Assembly (NCBI GenBank): GCA_004298015.1
Contig: SCSE01000044.1
Coordinates: forward strand, 1 to 55,142
DNA length: 55,142 bases
From: Rhodanobacter sp.
Lineage (GTDB): Bacteria; Pseudomonadota; Gammaproteobacteria; Xanthomonadales; Rhodanobacteraceae
Direction: 5' to 3'
Part shown: positions 1-7,904 of the stretch, one piece after another
Position numbering within the stretch: position 1 is the first letter of the stretch
Layout of the letters: each line of letters starts with the position of its first letter
Translations under genes and position numbers: made by a program
Notes under the pieces: model-generated
Databases searched by the model: none
What the model saw: only the letters and a program-made list of their open reading frames with translations
Told to the model about the DNA's origin: nothing

Positions 1-981
1 GTGGTTGCACCCGGCACCGCGCTGGGCGCAGGCCTGTTGCCCGAGGTCGCGAGCGAACTGGGTCTGCGCGCCGGCATCGCCGTCGGTGCCTCGCTGATCG
101 ACGCCCATGCCGGTGCCATTGGCACCATCGCCAGTCCCGACGAGGCGGGCCGACCGGTGGCGCCGACCGCGCGCCTGGCCTATATCCTGGGCACCTCGGC
201 GTGCGTGCTGAGCAGTACCGCCACACCGTGCTTTGCGCCCGGCATCTGGGGGCCGTACGACTCGGCGATGATCGATGGCTTGTGGCTCAACGAGGGAGGA
301 CAGTCAGCCGCCGGCGCAGCCATCGACACCCTGGTGCGCTCGCATCCGGGCTACGCGCAGGCCAGCGCCGAAGCCCTGGCCGCCGGCACCGATGTGCTGC
401 GCTGGCTGGAGCAGCGCGTGCTGGCGCGCACGCCGGACGCGTCGCAAGCTGCCCGCCTGGCGCATGGCCTGCATGTGCTGCCGGATTTCCTGGGTAACCG
501 CTCACCCGCGGCAGATCCGGCTGCCCGCGCAATGATCGCCGGGCTGACCATCGACCACGATCTGCAGGGCCTGGAGTCGCTGTTTGTGGCCGGGCTGTGC
601 GGGCTGGGCTACGGTCTGGCCGATATCCTCGACGCGCTGCGCGAGCAGCACGTCGACTTCGATCGGGTGATCATGAGCGGCGGTGCCAGTCGCAGCCGGC
701 TGGTGCGCCAACTGATGGCCGACGCCAGCGGCGTGCAGGTGCAGCTGGCCGCCACCAGCGAACCGGTTTTGCTCGGCAGCGCGATGCTGGGCGCGGTGGC
801 CAGCGGCAGCTTCGCCGACCTGCCTGCGGCCATGTCCGCGATGAGTGGCCTGGGCGCCAGCACCACGCCCACGCCGCCGGACATAGCCGATTTCTACCGT
901 GCCAAGCGCCGCGTCTATCGGTCCATGCAGGCGCTGGACGGCCAACTGCGCCGAGAGATGGCCGGCGTGGCGCGAGGCTGA
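1..981 (+). CDS. FGGY-family pentulose kinase, C-terminal part
   Basis: Carbohydrate kinase phosphorylating a pentulose such as D-ribulose or a related ketose with ATP in the cytoplasm. The visible 326 residues are open from the first base, so the N-terminal part of the first actin-like domain lies outside the window and the GTG at base 1 is probably not the true start. Family marks seen are GTSACVLS, the GVWGPYxSAM-like GIWGPYDSAM followed by LWLNEGGQSAAGA, and the C-terminal MSGGASRSRLVRQ nucleotide-binding segment. The GIWGPY/LWLNEGGQSA pair is typical of the ribulokinase-like FGGY branch rather than xylulokinase. A PfkB fructokinase follows 97 bases downstream on the same strand, an arrangement seen in polyol (ribitol, arabinitol, mannitol) use operons. 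Substrate is inferred, family is clear. Confidence 0.85.
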   Translation: MVAPGTALGAGLLPEVASELGLRAGIAVGASLIDAHAGAIGTIASPDEAGRPVAPTARLAYILGTSACVLSSTATPCFAPGIWGPYDSAMIDGLWLNEGGQSAAGAAIDTLVRSHPGYAQASAEALAAGTDVLRWLEQRVLARTPDASQAARLAHGLHVLPDFLGNRSPAADPAARAMIAGLTIDHDLQGLESLFVAGLCGLGYGLADILDALREQHVDFDRVIMSGGASRSRLVRQLMADASGVQVQLAATSEPVLLGSAMLGAVASGSFADLPAAMSAMSGLGASTTPTPPDIADFYRAKRRVYRSMQALDGQLRREMAGVARG

Positions 982-1078
982 GCGGCGGTGCAAACGTTGC
1001 CCACAATGCCATTTTCCACCGACGCCTGGCGGGTCTTCCGCTGCAGCGTCCACGTTTTTCACACGCATTGAGCAGCGC

Positions 1079-2008
1079 ATGTTTCTGATCTGTGGCGAAG
1101 CCCTGTACGACGTGTTCACTGAGTCCGCTGCGGGCAATACGCTGCCGATGCGCGCCCGCCCGGGTGGGTCGCCGTTCAACGTGGCGATCGGCCTGGCACG
1201 ACTCGGTAGCGCCGCCGCCTTGCTGGGCGGCTTGTCGAACGACGCGCTGGGCCAGCATCTAGTCGATATTTTGCAGCGCGAGGGGGTTTGTCCGGACTAC
1301 CTCATGCGCCGACCCGAACGCACCACGCTGAGCATGGTGGCGCTGGACGCGAACGGCGTGGCGCAATACACCTTCTATGGCGAGCACGGTGCCGACCGGG
1401 CGCCGCAGCAGACCGACCTGCCGGCGCTGCAGCCGGGGGTCCACTGCCTGCACATGGGCTCTTACACGCTGGTCACCGAGCCGATCGCCTCGGCGATGCT
1501 GACGCTGGCCAGGCGCGAACGAGGCCGGCGGATGCTGTCGCTGGATCCCAATGTGCGACCGACGGTGGAGCCGGACATGTCGCGCTGGCGCGACCAGGTC
1601 GAAGCGATGGCTGCGCTGGCGCATCTGGTGAAGGTCAGTGAGGAGGATTTGCAGCTGCTTTATCCCCAGGTCACGCCAGAGGGAGTGGCGCGGCGCTGGC
1701 TCGAGGGCGGTACCCGACTGGTCGTGGTCACCCTCGGCGGCGACGGCGCAATGGCCCTCAGCAGCACGCTGCAGGCGCGAGTCGCCGGCAAGCAGGTGGC
1801 CGTGGCCGACACCGTCGGTGCTGGCGACAGTTTCCAGGCCGCGCTATTGCATCAGCTACCCAACTTCGCCGCACTGGATGCAGTGAGCAGCAACGTCGAG
1901 GCGATGAGTCGATTGCTCGAGTTCGCAGTCACCGCCGCCGGCATTACCTGTACCCGTCCCGGCGCCGATCCGCCGACCCTGCCGCAGGTGGAAGCGGCGC
2001 TGCGCTGA
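1079..2008 (+). CDS. PfkB-family fructokinase
   Basis: Sugar kinase of the PfkB/ribokinase fold, 309 residues, a normal length. The N-terminal substrate signature PGGSPFNVAIGLARLG and the C-terminal ATP/anion-hole signature DTVGAGDSF with the catalytic Asp are both intact. The start MFLICGEALYDVF is the usual family N-terminus; an open frame continues upstream to 899 but shows no family similarity. Probably converts fructose to fructose-6-phosphate as the second step of polyol use with the upstream FGGY kinase. The exact sugar cannot be read from sequence. Confidence 0.88.
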   Translation: MFLICGEALYDVFTESAAGNTLPMRARPGGSPFNVAIGLARLGSAAALLGGLSNDALGQHLVDILQREGVCPDYLMRRPERTTLSMVALDANGVAQYTFYGEHGADRAPQQTDLPALQPGVHCLHMGSYTLVTEPIASAMLTLARRERGRRMLSLDPNVRPTVEPDMSRWRDQVEAMAALAHLVKVSEEDLQLLYPQVTPEGVARRWLEGGTRLVVVTLGGDGAMALSSTLQARVAGKQVAVADTVGAGDSFQAALLHQLPNFAALDAVSSNVEAMSRLLEFAVTAAGITCTRPGADPPTLPQVEAALR

Positions 2009-2230
2009 GCTGCGTCGGTCGGCTGACTTCGATGGCTGGAGCGAAACGTCGGTAGCGCGAGGTCGGATTTCGGCCCATAGCCCGGACTGTGCAGATCGCC
2101 CGCTTCGGCGAGGCGTCAGGCCGCTGCTACATTGCCCTGTTTTCCCTTGATGCGGGTGTAAGGTGAGTGACTGGTGGCCGGATAGACCGGCATGTACTCA
2201 ACAGCTCGGAGTGCCCTCAGGAGAATTGCG

Positions 2231-2695
2231 ATGCAACATCCACTACTTCCTCCCTTCAACGAAGAAACGGCCACGCACAAAGTGCGCCTGGCCGAGGACG
2301 GCTGGAACAGTCGCGATGCGGGCAAGGTCGCGCTGGCCTATTCACCGGACAGCCGCTGGCGCAATCGCACGCAGTTCCTGCAGGGGCGTGAGTCGATCAA
2401 GGCATTTCTCACGCTCAAATGGCAGCGCGAGCTGGGCTACCGTTTGATCAAGGAGCTGTGGGCGTTTCGCGACAACCGCATTGCCGTGCGTTTTGCCTAC
2501 GAATGGCATGACGACAGCGGGCAGTGGTACCGCGCGTACGGCAACGAAAACTGGGAGTTCGACGAAGACGGCCTGATGCGCCTGCGCATCGCCAGCATCA
2601 ACGACCTGCCGATCAAGGAGAGCGATCGCAAATATTACTGGCCGCAAGGGCGCCGGCCGGATGACCATCCGGGGCTGAGCGAGCTCGGGCTCTGA
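2231..2695 (+). CDS. DUF1348 NTF2-like protein
   Basis: A 154-residue protein of the DUF1348 family, which has the SnoaL/NTF2 cone fold. Recognisable family blocks are [57 protein letters not shown] and the C-terminal [14 protein letters not shown]. The start is set by AGGAG at 2219-2223, seven bases before ATG; upstream in-frame ATG codons lack family similarity. No enzymatic function is established for the family. It stands alone, with 222 bases before and 486 after it. Confidence 0.85.
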   Translation: MQHPLLPPFNEETATHKVRLAEDGWNSRDAGKVALAYSPDSRWRNRTQFLQGRESIKAFLTLKWQRELGYRLIKELWAFRDNRIAVRFAYEWHDDSGQWYRAYGNENWEFDEDGLMRLRIASINDLPIKESDRKYYWPQGRRPDDHPGLSELGL

Positions 2696-3181
2696 CGCCG
2701 ACAAGATCCTCGTTTGGAGGATGGCTTGATGTGGGAAATCAGGTGGCACGCGTTCTTCCGCTACGTAGGGCGGACACCGTCCGCCGCACTTCGCCACGAT
2801 GATCCGGGCAGGGCCGGCGGGCCGTGCCCGCCCTGCGCCGATGCACGGGTTGCGATGGAAGTCCTGATCACCCATCGGCAGCACCGTCCTTTAGAGAGTG
2901 GCTTGAGATGACGATTTGGGGGGGGTGCGGGTCAAGAAAAATTGTGCTGACGCAGCTGCAAACAGCCATCTGATGGGGATCTGCGGAAGTGAGAATGTGA
3001 TACGTGGGGAATCAGGAGGCGATAAGGCGATAAGGGTGGAGGAAATAAATTTGCATCGATTTCCACGAATGCGGCATCGGGCTGACTGGGTAGACCCCGG
3101 TTGCCAGAGCCGTGGCAGCACGTCTGGCCAGTGCTACAGTGCCCGGCCTCCCCATGACGCCCCGGCAAAGCGAGTCACCTG
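2696..3181. other. Intergenic region, no gene; repeat hairpins and a G8 run
   Basis: No supported gene. The first part carries two GC-rich hairpins (2769-2785 and 2808-2836, listed separately). Bases 2918-2925 are a run of eight G. From about 2910 to 3070 the composition is noticeably more AT-rich than the neighbouring genes. A strong purine SD-like stretch near 3039-3049 is not followed by a usable reading frame. The promoter of the peptidase gene must lie at the right end, but no convincing -35/-10 pair was identified. Confidence 0.5.
2769..2836. repeat. Tandem intergenic palindromes (REP-like)
   Basis: GGCGGAC (2769-2775) pairs perfectly with GTCCGCC (2779-2785) over a 3-base loop, preceded by GTA. 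A second stem, GCAGGGC (2808-2814) with GCCCTGC (2830-2836), follows. The GTAGGGCGGACACCGTCCGCC wording resembles dispersed intergenic repeats of Xanthomonadaceae (recalled, not searched). There is no U-run, so this is not a classical terminator. Confidence 0.5.
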
Positions 3182-4096
3182 ATGCCCACGCCATCTCCTT
3201 GTTCCATAGGTACGCCCGGACGCCCCTGGGGCGCTACGGAGGTTGCCGAGTGGTTGTCGCGGCAGACCCGCAAGCGCAGCTACGATGCGGACGTGCTGCG
3301 GCGGGTCGACGCGCTGCGCGCGCCATGGGAGGTGGCGGAATACGGCCGCCTGGACTACTCACCCGACAGCTACCCGCTGTTTGCCCTCAAGAGTCGCGAC
3401 TGGAACGAGGCGCTGCCGATCATTTTGGTGACGGGCGGTGTGCATGGCTATGAGACCAGTGGCGTGCATGGGGCGTTGCAGTTCGCCGAACAGCATGCCG
3501 CCCGCTATGCGGGCCGCGTCAACCTGATGGTGGTGCCGTGTGTCAGCCCGTGGGCCTACGAGAGGATTCATCGCTGGAACCCGATGGCTGTGGACCCGAA
3601 CCGTTCGTTTCACGACGACAGCCCGGCGCCGGAAGCAGCGGCGTTGATGCGCCTGGTGGCACCGTTCCGCGAACGGGTACGGGTGCATGTCGACCTGCAT
3701 GAAACCACCGACTCCGACGAGTCCGAGTTTCGCCCCGCGCTGGCCGCCCGTGACGGGGTGGCGCATGCGCCGGATGAGATCCCCGATGGCTTCTACCTGG
3801 TCGACGACAGCGTGAGTCCGCAACCGGCGTTCCAGCAGGCGATCATCGACGCGGTGGCGAAGGTCACCCACATCGCGCCGGCCGACGCGCATGGCGCGAT
3901 CATCGGTTCGCCGATGGTCGGCCCGGGCGTCATCCAGTACCCACTCAGGCAGCTCGGTTTGTGCGCCGGCATCACCGATGCGACTTACAAGACCACCACC
4001 GAGGTCTATCCCGACAGCCCTCGTGCGACTGCCGCGCAGTGCAACGCCGCCCAGGTGGCTGCGGTGTGCGCGGCGATCGACTTCGTGCTCGGCTGA
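3182..4096 (+). CDS. M14-family metallopeptidase/deacylase
   Basis: Zinc carboxypeptidase-fold hydrolase of 304 residues. The HxxE zinc motif is HGYE at residues 88-91 (VTGGVHGYETSG) and the distal region VHVDLHETTD around residues 168-176 supplies the third zinc histidine. RNPMAVDPNRSF-like WNPMAVDPNRSF is the substrate-carboxylate region of M14 proteins. No signal peptide is visible, so it is probably cytoplasmic. M14 members of this size include both peptidases and aminoacyl/desuccinylase-type enzymes, so the substrate is open. The start has only a weak ribosome binding site. Confidence 0.75.
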   Translation: MPTPSPCSIGTPGRPWGATEVAEWLSRQTRKRSYDADVLRRVDALRAPWEVAEYGRLDYSPDSYPLFALKSRDWNEALPIILVTGGVHGYETSGVHGALQFAEQHAARYAGRVNLMVVPCVSPWAYERIHRWNPMAVDPNRSFHDDSPAPEAAALMRLVAPFRERVRVHVDLHETTDSDESEFRPALAARDGVAHAPDEIPDGFYLVDDSVSPQPAFQQAIIDAVAKVTHIAPADAHGAIIGSPMVGPGVIQYPLRQLGLCAGITDATYKTTTEVYPDSPRATAAQCNAAQVAAVCAAIDFVLG

Positions 4097-4128
4097 GAGG
4101 CTGAGAAAAAACCGCCCGGCTACGGCGA
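4094..4128 (+). repeat. Post-stop repeat, copy A
   Basis: TGAGAGGCTGAGAAAAAACC followed by a block ending CTACGGCGAC. The first three bases are the stop codon of the M14 gene. A near-identical copy starts at the stop codon of the acyltransferase at 7868. Differences are limited to a few substitutions over about 35 bases. Function unknown; see the finding. Confidence 0.5.
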
Positions 4129-4225
4129 CGCCCGGGCCGGTGGGTGCGGTCTTGTGGCTGTTACCCGGCTCGGCGGAACGACGCGTGTGTCGGATGACCT
4201 ACCCATCGGCTGTTACATTACCGGC

Positions 4226-4867
4226 ATGACCGAACGATGGAACCTGCCGGCGTTGCGCCTTGCCGCCTTCGCGTTGCTTGCCGTGAGCCTGCTTGCCCTG
4301 GGCGGTTGCGCCACCGCACCACCGCGTCATAGCGAAAACATCTGCCAGGTCTTCAACCAATATCCCGAGTGGTATGACGATGCGCATGATGCCCAGCAGC
4401 GTTGGGGCACGCCGATCAATGTGATGATGGCCTTCGTGCGCCGCGAATCGGGTTTTCGCGAGCATGCCCGCCCCGAGCGTCGCTGGTTCCTGTTCATCCC
4501 GCTGCCGCGCAAGTCCAGCGCCTACGGCTATGCGCAGGCTCAGGACCCGGTCTGGCGTCGCTACCGCAAGGCCACCGGTGGCCTGTTCAAGCGTCGCTCC
4601 GACATGGACGATGCGCTGGATTTCATTGGCTGGTACACCGACCTGATCCACCGCCAGCTCGGTATCTCCAAGTGGGACCCGGAGCATCTTTACATCGCCT
4701 ACCACGAGGGCATCGGCGGCTACCGCAGCGGCCGCTGGCGGCACGATCGCCACTTGCTGCAAACCGCCCGCGGCGTGGCGTATCGCGCGCGGGAATACGG
4801 CGCCCAGCTGAAGCGCTGCGAGCAACGTCTGCGCTGCCGCCACTGGTATCAGTTTTTCTGCGACTGA
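4226..4867 (+). CDS. Lytic transglycosylase-like lipoprotein
   Basis: Predicted outer-envelope lipoprotein of 213 residues with a lysozyme-like SLT fold. The N-terminus is a lipoprotein signal with hydrophobic segment LAAFALLAVSLLALGG and lipobox LGGC. Downstream, the catalytic-glutamate motif appears as FVRRESGFR, then AYGYAQAQDP (the GLxQ-type block), and YIAYHEGIGGY near the end (the AYNAG-like block). These three blocks in this order mark soluble lytic murein transglycosylases acting on peptidoglycan. ATG 4226 was chosen because it places the signal peptide at the N-terminus; the open frame extends to 4154 without signal features. Confidence 0.82.
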   Translation: MTERWNLPALRLAAFALLAVSLLALGGCATAPPRHSENICQVFNQYPEWYDDAHDAQQRWGTPINVMMAFVRRESGFREHARPERRWFLFIPLPRKSSAYGYAQAQDPVWRRYRKATGGLFKRRSDMDDALDFIGWYTDLIHRQLGISKWDPEHLYIAYHEGIGGYRSGRWRHDRHLLQTARGVAYRAREYGAQLKRCEQRLRCRHWYQFFCD

Positions 4868-4928
4868 GCGAGGTCGTCGCAGCGGCTGTGCCTGTGCCGC
4901 CCGGGCGCCGTCAGCGAGGGCGGCCGTC

Positions 4929-5786
4929 CTACGTGCGCTGATCGGTAGCGCCGGATCTCCCCGCGTCGCCTGCGAGCCCGTCGCCTGCAAGCCCCGATGC
5001 CACGATGGCATGTACTTGTGCGGCCAGCGTCTTGCGATCGGTGCCGGGCGGGATCGTGATCGGCGAATGGAACACCACGCGCACACAGGCGCCGGACAGG
5101 CGCAGGAAATGCTTGACGTGTGCGCCCGCCGCCATGGCGCCGTGGAAGGCGTAGCCGTCGCGGTCGCCGCCTGCCTTCAGCGCGCGCCCGTCGACGCTGC
5201 GAATGTCCAGGGTGAAGGGCTGCAGCGTCGTCGCCTGTCCCGTGTCCGGCTGACCCAGAAACAGCGAAAACAGGCTCGACTTGAACGGCGCCACCTGCTC
5301 GCCGCTGGATGTGGTGCCTTCAGCGAACAGCACCAGATCGTGGTCGGGGCGCAGCTGCGCGGCAACCGTCGCCGCCACGCTGGCGGCATCGCGCCGGCGC
5401 CGGCTGATGAACAGCGTCTGCGCGAGTTCACCGATCACGCGCATGCCGGGCCAGCGTTCCATGTCGTCCTTGGCGATGAAGCGCGCACGCAGCAGGCTGC
5501 CCAGCAGCACGATGTCGAAATGCGACACATGGTTGCCGACAAACAGCGTGCCGCCGCCATCACGCGGCGTGCCGACCCGCTCGACCCGAATGCCCAGCGC
5601 CCAGCGCAGACAGCCGAACCACAAGCGCGGCAGCACGAAGGCTACCCGACCGCGGGTGACGCGCATCAGCATCCACTGCGGCGGCATCAGCAGCACGCTG
5701 GCCAGTACCATCGCGGCAATCTTGCCGCCGGCGCGCAGCGATGCGAACGTGGCGTTGGGCATGATGGGGGTGGGGTCGACGCTCAT
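4929..5786 (-). CDS. Lysophospholipid (1-acylglycerol-3-phosphate) acyltransferase family
   Basis: A 285-residue membrane-associated acyltransferase of the PlsC/LPLAT family. The catalytic HX4D box is NHVSHFD and the acceptor-binding block FAEGTTSSG matches FPEGTRS of the family. A hydrophobic N-terminal segment (AAMVLASVLLMPPQWMLM) can anchor it in the inner membrane. Likely transfers an acyl chain in phosphatidic acid synthesis or acyl-lipid tailoring; which lysolipid is used is not readable. It faces the lytic transglycosylase gene convergently with a 61-base gap. Confidence 0.87.
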   Translation of the reverse strand: MSVDPTPIMPNATFASLRAGGKIAAMVLASVLLMPPQWMLMRVTRGRVAFVLPRLWFGCLRWALGIRVERVGTPRDGGGTLFVGNHVSHFDIVLLGSLLRARFIAKDDMERWPGMRVIGELAQTLFISRRRRDAASVAATVAAQLRPDHDLVLFAEGTTSSGEQVAPFKSSLFSLFLGQPDTGQATTLQPFTLDIRSVDGRALKAGGDRDGYAFHGAMAAGAHVKHFLRLSGACVRVVFHSPITIPPGTDRKTLAAQVHAIVASGLAGDGLAGDAGRSGATDQRT

Positions 5787-6092
5787 GCAGGAGATACGTG
5801 CGGTCGGGTGGGATGGGATGCAGATAGCGGGAAACGCGTTGCGGGTAATGTCGTCATCAGGGAATCCCGGGGTTCAATCAGGTTCGGAAGTGATCAGCGC
5901 CATGCTTACCCTTGCACAACTTGCTGCGGCCGAAGCCGTCGGTGCCTGCAGACGCACGTCGCGGCCTTCCGGCTTCGCCGCAGCTTTCGATGCACCGAGT
6001 CATTACAAGGCGAACCCACGGGCTGTCCAGTCTCCACGCACCGGCTTTTGCCGGGGCGACGGCGTGTCGATGATGATTCATGGAGATTGGCT
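5787..6092. other. Intergenic region, no gene
   Basis: About 300 bases between the acyltransferase start (minus) and a plus-strand membrane protein; the promoters of both must be here. The only visible structure is a small perfect hairpin CCGGC-TTTT-GCCGG at 6041-6054 in a REP-like context. No supported gene. Confidence 0.4.
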
Positions 6093-6566
6093 ATGGAATT
6101 TGTGGTGGTATATCCGGCCTTCAAGCGCCAACAGCTGATGATCAGGGCAGCGGGTTTCTTCCGTCGTTCGGAAGTCTTGCTGAACGGGATCACTGTCCAG
6201 CGGGTGAAGGGCAAGTATCCGGTGAGGAACGACGAGCAGGCCATGGTTGCCGTGCAGCTCAGGTCGCGTTTCTTCGATGCGATCCCCGCAGTGCGTATCG
6301 GCAACGCGACGGTAGACCTCGTGGCCCCGCTGCGCTGGTATGAGCAACTGTGGGTCGGCTTGCCGATTCTGCTGCTGTTTGTCGGCGGCACCCTGGGGGC
6401 TGGCATCGGCAGTTTTGCCGCGCTCGTCAACAGCCGGATCTTTCGGGATGAGCGGCATATCGACTTTCGATATCTGCTGGCCGGACTGGTCACGCTGGCT
6501 GCTGGCGTAAGCTTTGTGGTGCTGGCGGTGGCTATCCGGTTGGCGTTCAAGCCAACGCCGAACTGA
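6093..6566 (+). CDS. Hypothetical two-TM membrane protein
   Basis: 157 residues, not recognised as any named family. The N-terminal ~90 residues are soluble and beta-rich in appearance (MEFVVVYPAFKRQQLMIRAAGF, LNGITVQRVKGKYPV). Two hydrophobic helices follow: LWVGLPILLLFVGGTLGAGI and LLAGLVTLAAGVSFVVLAVAI. The start is supported by GGAG at 6082-6085. Expected to be an inner-membrane protein with a cytoplasmic N-terminal domain; function unknown. Confidence 0.7.
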   Translation: MEFVVVYPAFKRQQLMIRAAGFFRRSEVLLNGITVQRVKGKYPVRNDEQAMVAVQLRSRFFDAIPAVRIGNATVDLVAPLRWYEQLWVGLPILLLFVGGTLGAGIGSFAALVNSRIFRDERHIDFRYLLAGLVTLAAGVSFVVLAVAIRLAFKPTPN

Positions 6567-6733
6567 TATCGGCTGCGACGGCGTGGGGTGGATCAGCCAC
6601 AAATTCGCCGCATTCCCGCCCGCGATCTGCCGTCGGCGGCAGCTACCCTGACATCACAGCCTTCGGTCGATCGGGCTGCCCGCGCTACCCGTGCTGCCGC
6701 CACTTTCCGCTCATGCTCCCGACAAGGATGTCC

Positions 6734-7870
6734 ATGCATCGTCTGCCCGGTCTCGACCTGCTCCGCGCCATCGCCATTGTCTGGGTGCTGCTGTTCCATG
6801 CGTATGCACTGTTCGGGCTCGGCCTGGACTTCGCCTGGTTGTCGAACCATGGCTGGATGGGGGTGGATATTTTTTTTGTGCTCAGCGGCTTCTTGATCGG
6901 CACCCAGGTGCTGCGGCCGCTGCAACGTGGTGAGCGACTGTCATTTGGCGGGTTCTATGCGCGGCGTGCGTGGCGCATCCTGCCGGCGTTCGCGGTGGTG
7001 CTGGTTTTGTATCTGGGGTTTCCCGCGTTGCGCGAGGCACCCGGAATGGCGCCGTGGTGGAAGTTCGTCACTTTCACGATGAACCTCTCGATCGACTACC
7101 GGCACGAGCAGGCATTTTCGCAGGCATGGTCGCTATGTGTGGAAGAGCACTTCTACCTGATCTTTCCGTTGCTGGCATGGTGGCTGACGCGCAAGCCTTC
7201 TGCCGGAAAAATCGTCGCTGTGTGTGCTGGCGTGGTGTTGCTGGGTGTCGTGTTGCGTGGCGCAGTGTGGTGGCACGATGCGTCCATCAGTTCGTCCCGC
7301 AACTGGTATGTCGAGGACATCTACTATCCGAGCTGGATGCGCCTGGACGGCCTGTTGATGGGTGTGGTGCTGGCCGTGGTGCGGGTTTACCGGCCGCAGC
7401 TTTGGTCACGCTGGCAGGTGCGCGCAAACGTGGTGTTGCTGGTGGGGATCGCGTTGTCGGGGGTGGCGTTGTGGCTGTTTCGTGATCGCACCGGCCTGCT
7501 GGCCAATACCGTGGGCTGGCCGTTGCTGTCGTGCGGCTTCGGCCTGGTAGTGTTTGCCGGTGCGGATCGCCGAAGCCTGATCGGTCGGTGGAAGGTGCCC
7601 GGTGCCGGCTGGGTTGCGGCGATCTCCTACAGCCTGTACCTCAGCCACAAAATCGCGCTTCACCTGGTGCAGGTGACCTATGGCGTGTTGTTGCAGGGAC
7701 ACGGCATCTGGACGTTCGCGGCCTATGCCCTGGCGATTGCGCTGTTGGGCTCGGCTTTGCACTACCTGGTGGAGCGGCCATTTTTACGCCAGCGTGATCG
7801 CCAGCGCGATCGCCGGCTTGCCCGCGGCCGCGTGGCGACGGCAAACGCCGCGCAGGACGCGGTGATCTGA
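6734..7870 (+). CDS. Acyltransferase 3 (OafA/YrhL family)
   Basis: A 378-residue polytopic membrane acyltransferase with about ten TM helices. Family hallmarks are the N-terminal LPGLDLLRAIAIVWVLLFHA with the conserved histidine, GWMGVDIFFVLSGFLIG, and YARRAWRILPAF. SQAWSLCVEEHFYLIFPLL holds the second conserved block. Members O-acetylate or O-acylate surface polysaccharide, lipopolysaccharide or antibiotics. ATG 6734 has AAGGA at the right distance; ATG 6728 and 6713 are in frame but poorly placed. No glycan gene is adjacent, so the acceptor is unknown. Confidence 0.88.
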   Translation: MHRLPGLDLLRAIAIVWVLLFHAYALFGLGLDFAWLSNHGWMGVDIFFVLSGFLIGTQVLRPLQRGERLSFGGFYARRAWRILPAFAVVLVLYLGFPALREAPGMAPWWKFVTFTMNLSIDYRHEQAFSQAWSLCVEEHFYLIFPLLAWWLTRKPSAGKIVAVCAGVVLLGVVLRGAVWWHDASISSSRNWYVEDIYYPSWMRLDGLLMGVVLAVVRVYRPQLWSRWQVRANVVLLVGIALSGVALWLFRDRTGLLANTVGWPLLSCGFGLVVFAGADRRSLIGRWKVPGAGWVAAISYSLYLSHKIALHLVQVTYGVLLQGHGIWTFAAYALAIALLGSALHYLVERPFLRQRDRQRDRRLARGRVATANAAQDAVI

Positions 7871-7904
7871 GAGGCTGTGAAAAATCCACCCGCCTACGGC
7901 GACC
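7868..7904 (+). repeat. Post-stop repeat, copy B
   Basis: TGAGAGGCTGTGAAAAATCC plus CTACGGCGAC, matching copy A at 4094-4128. It begins at the stop codon of the acyltransferase and its right part supplies the last codons and stop of the converging OPT gene (TAG at 7894-7896 on the minus strand). Confidence 0.5.

Noticed and set aside
5010..6092. Long N-terminal extension of the small membrane protein at 6093
   Set aside because: The extension runs antisense through the acyltransferase and is compositionally meaningless; the SD at 6082-6085 marks the real start.
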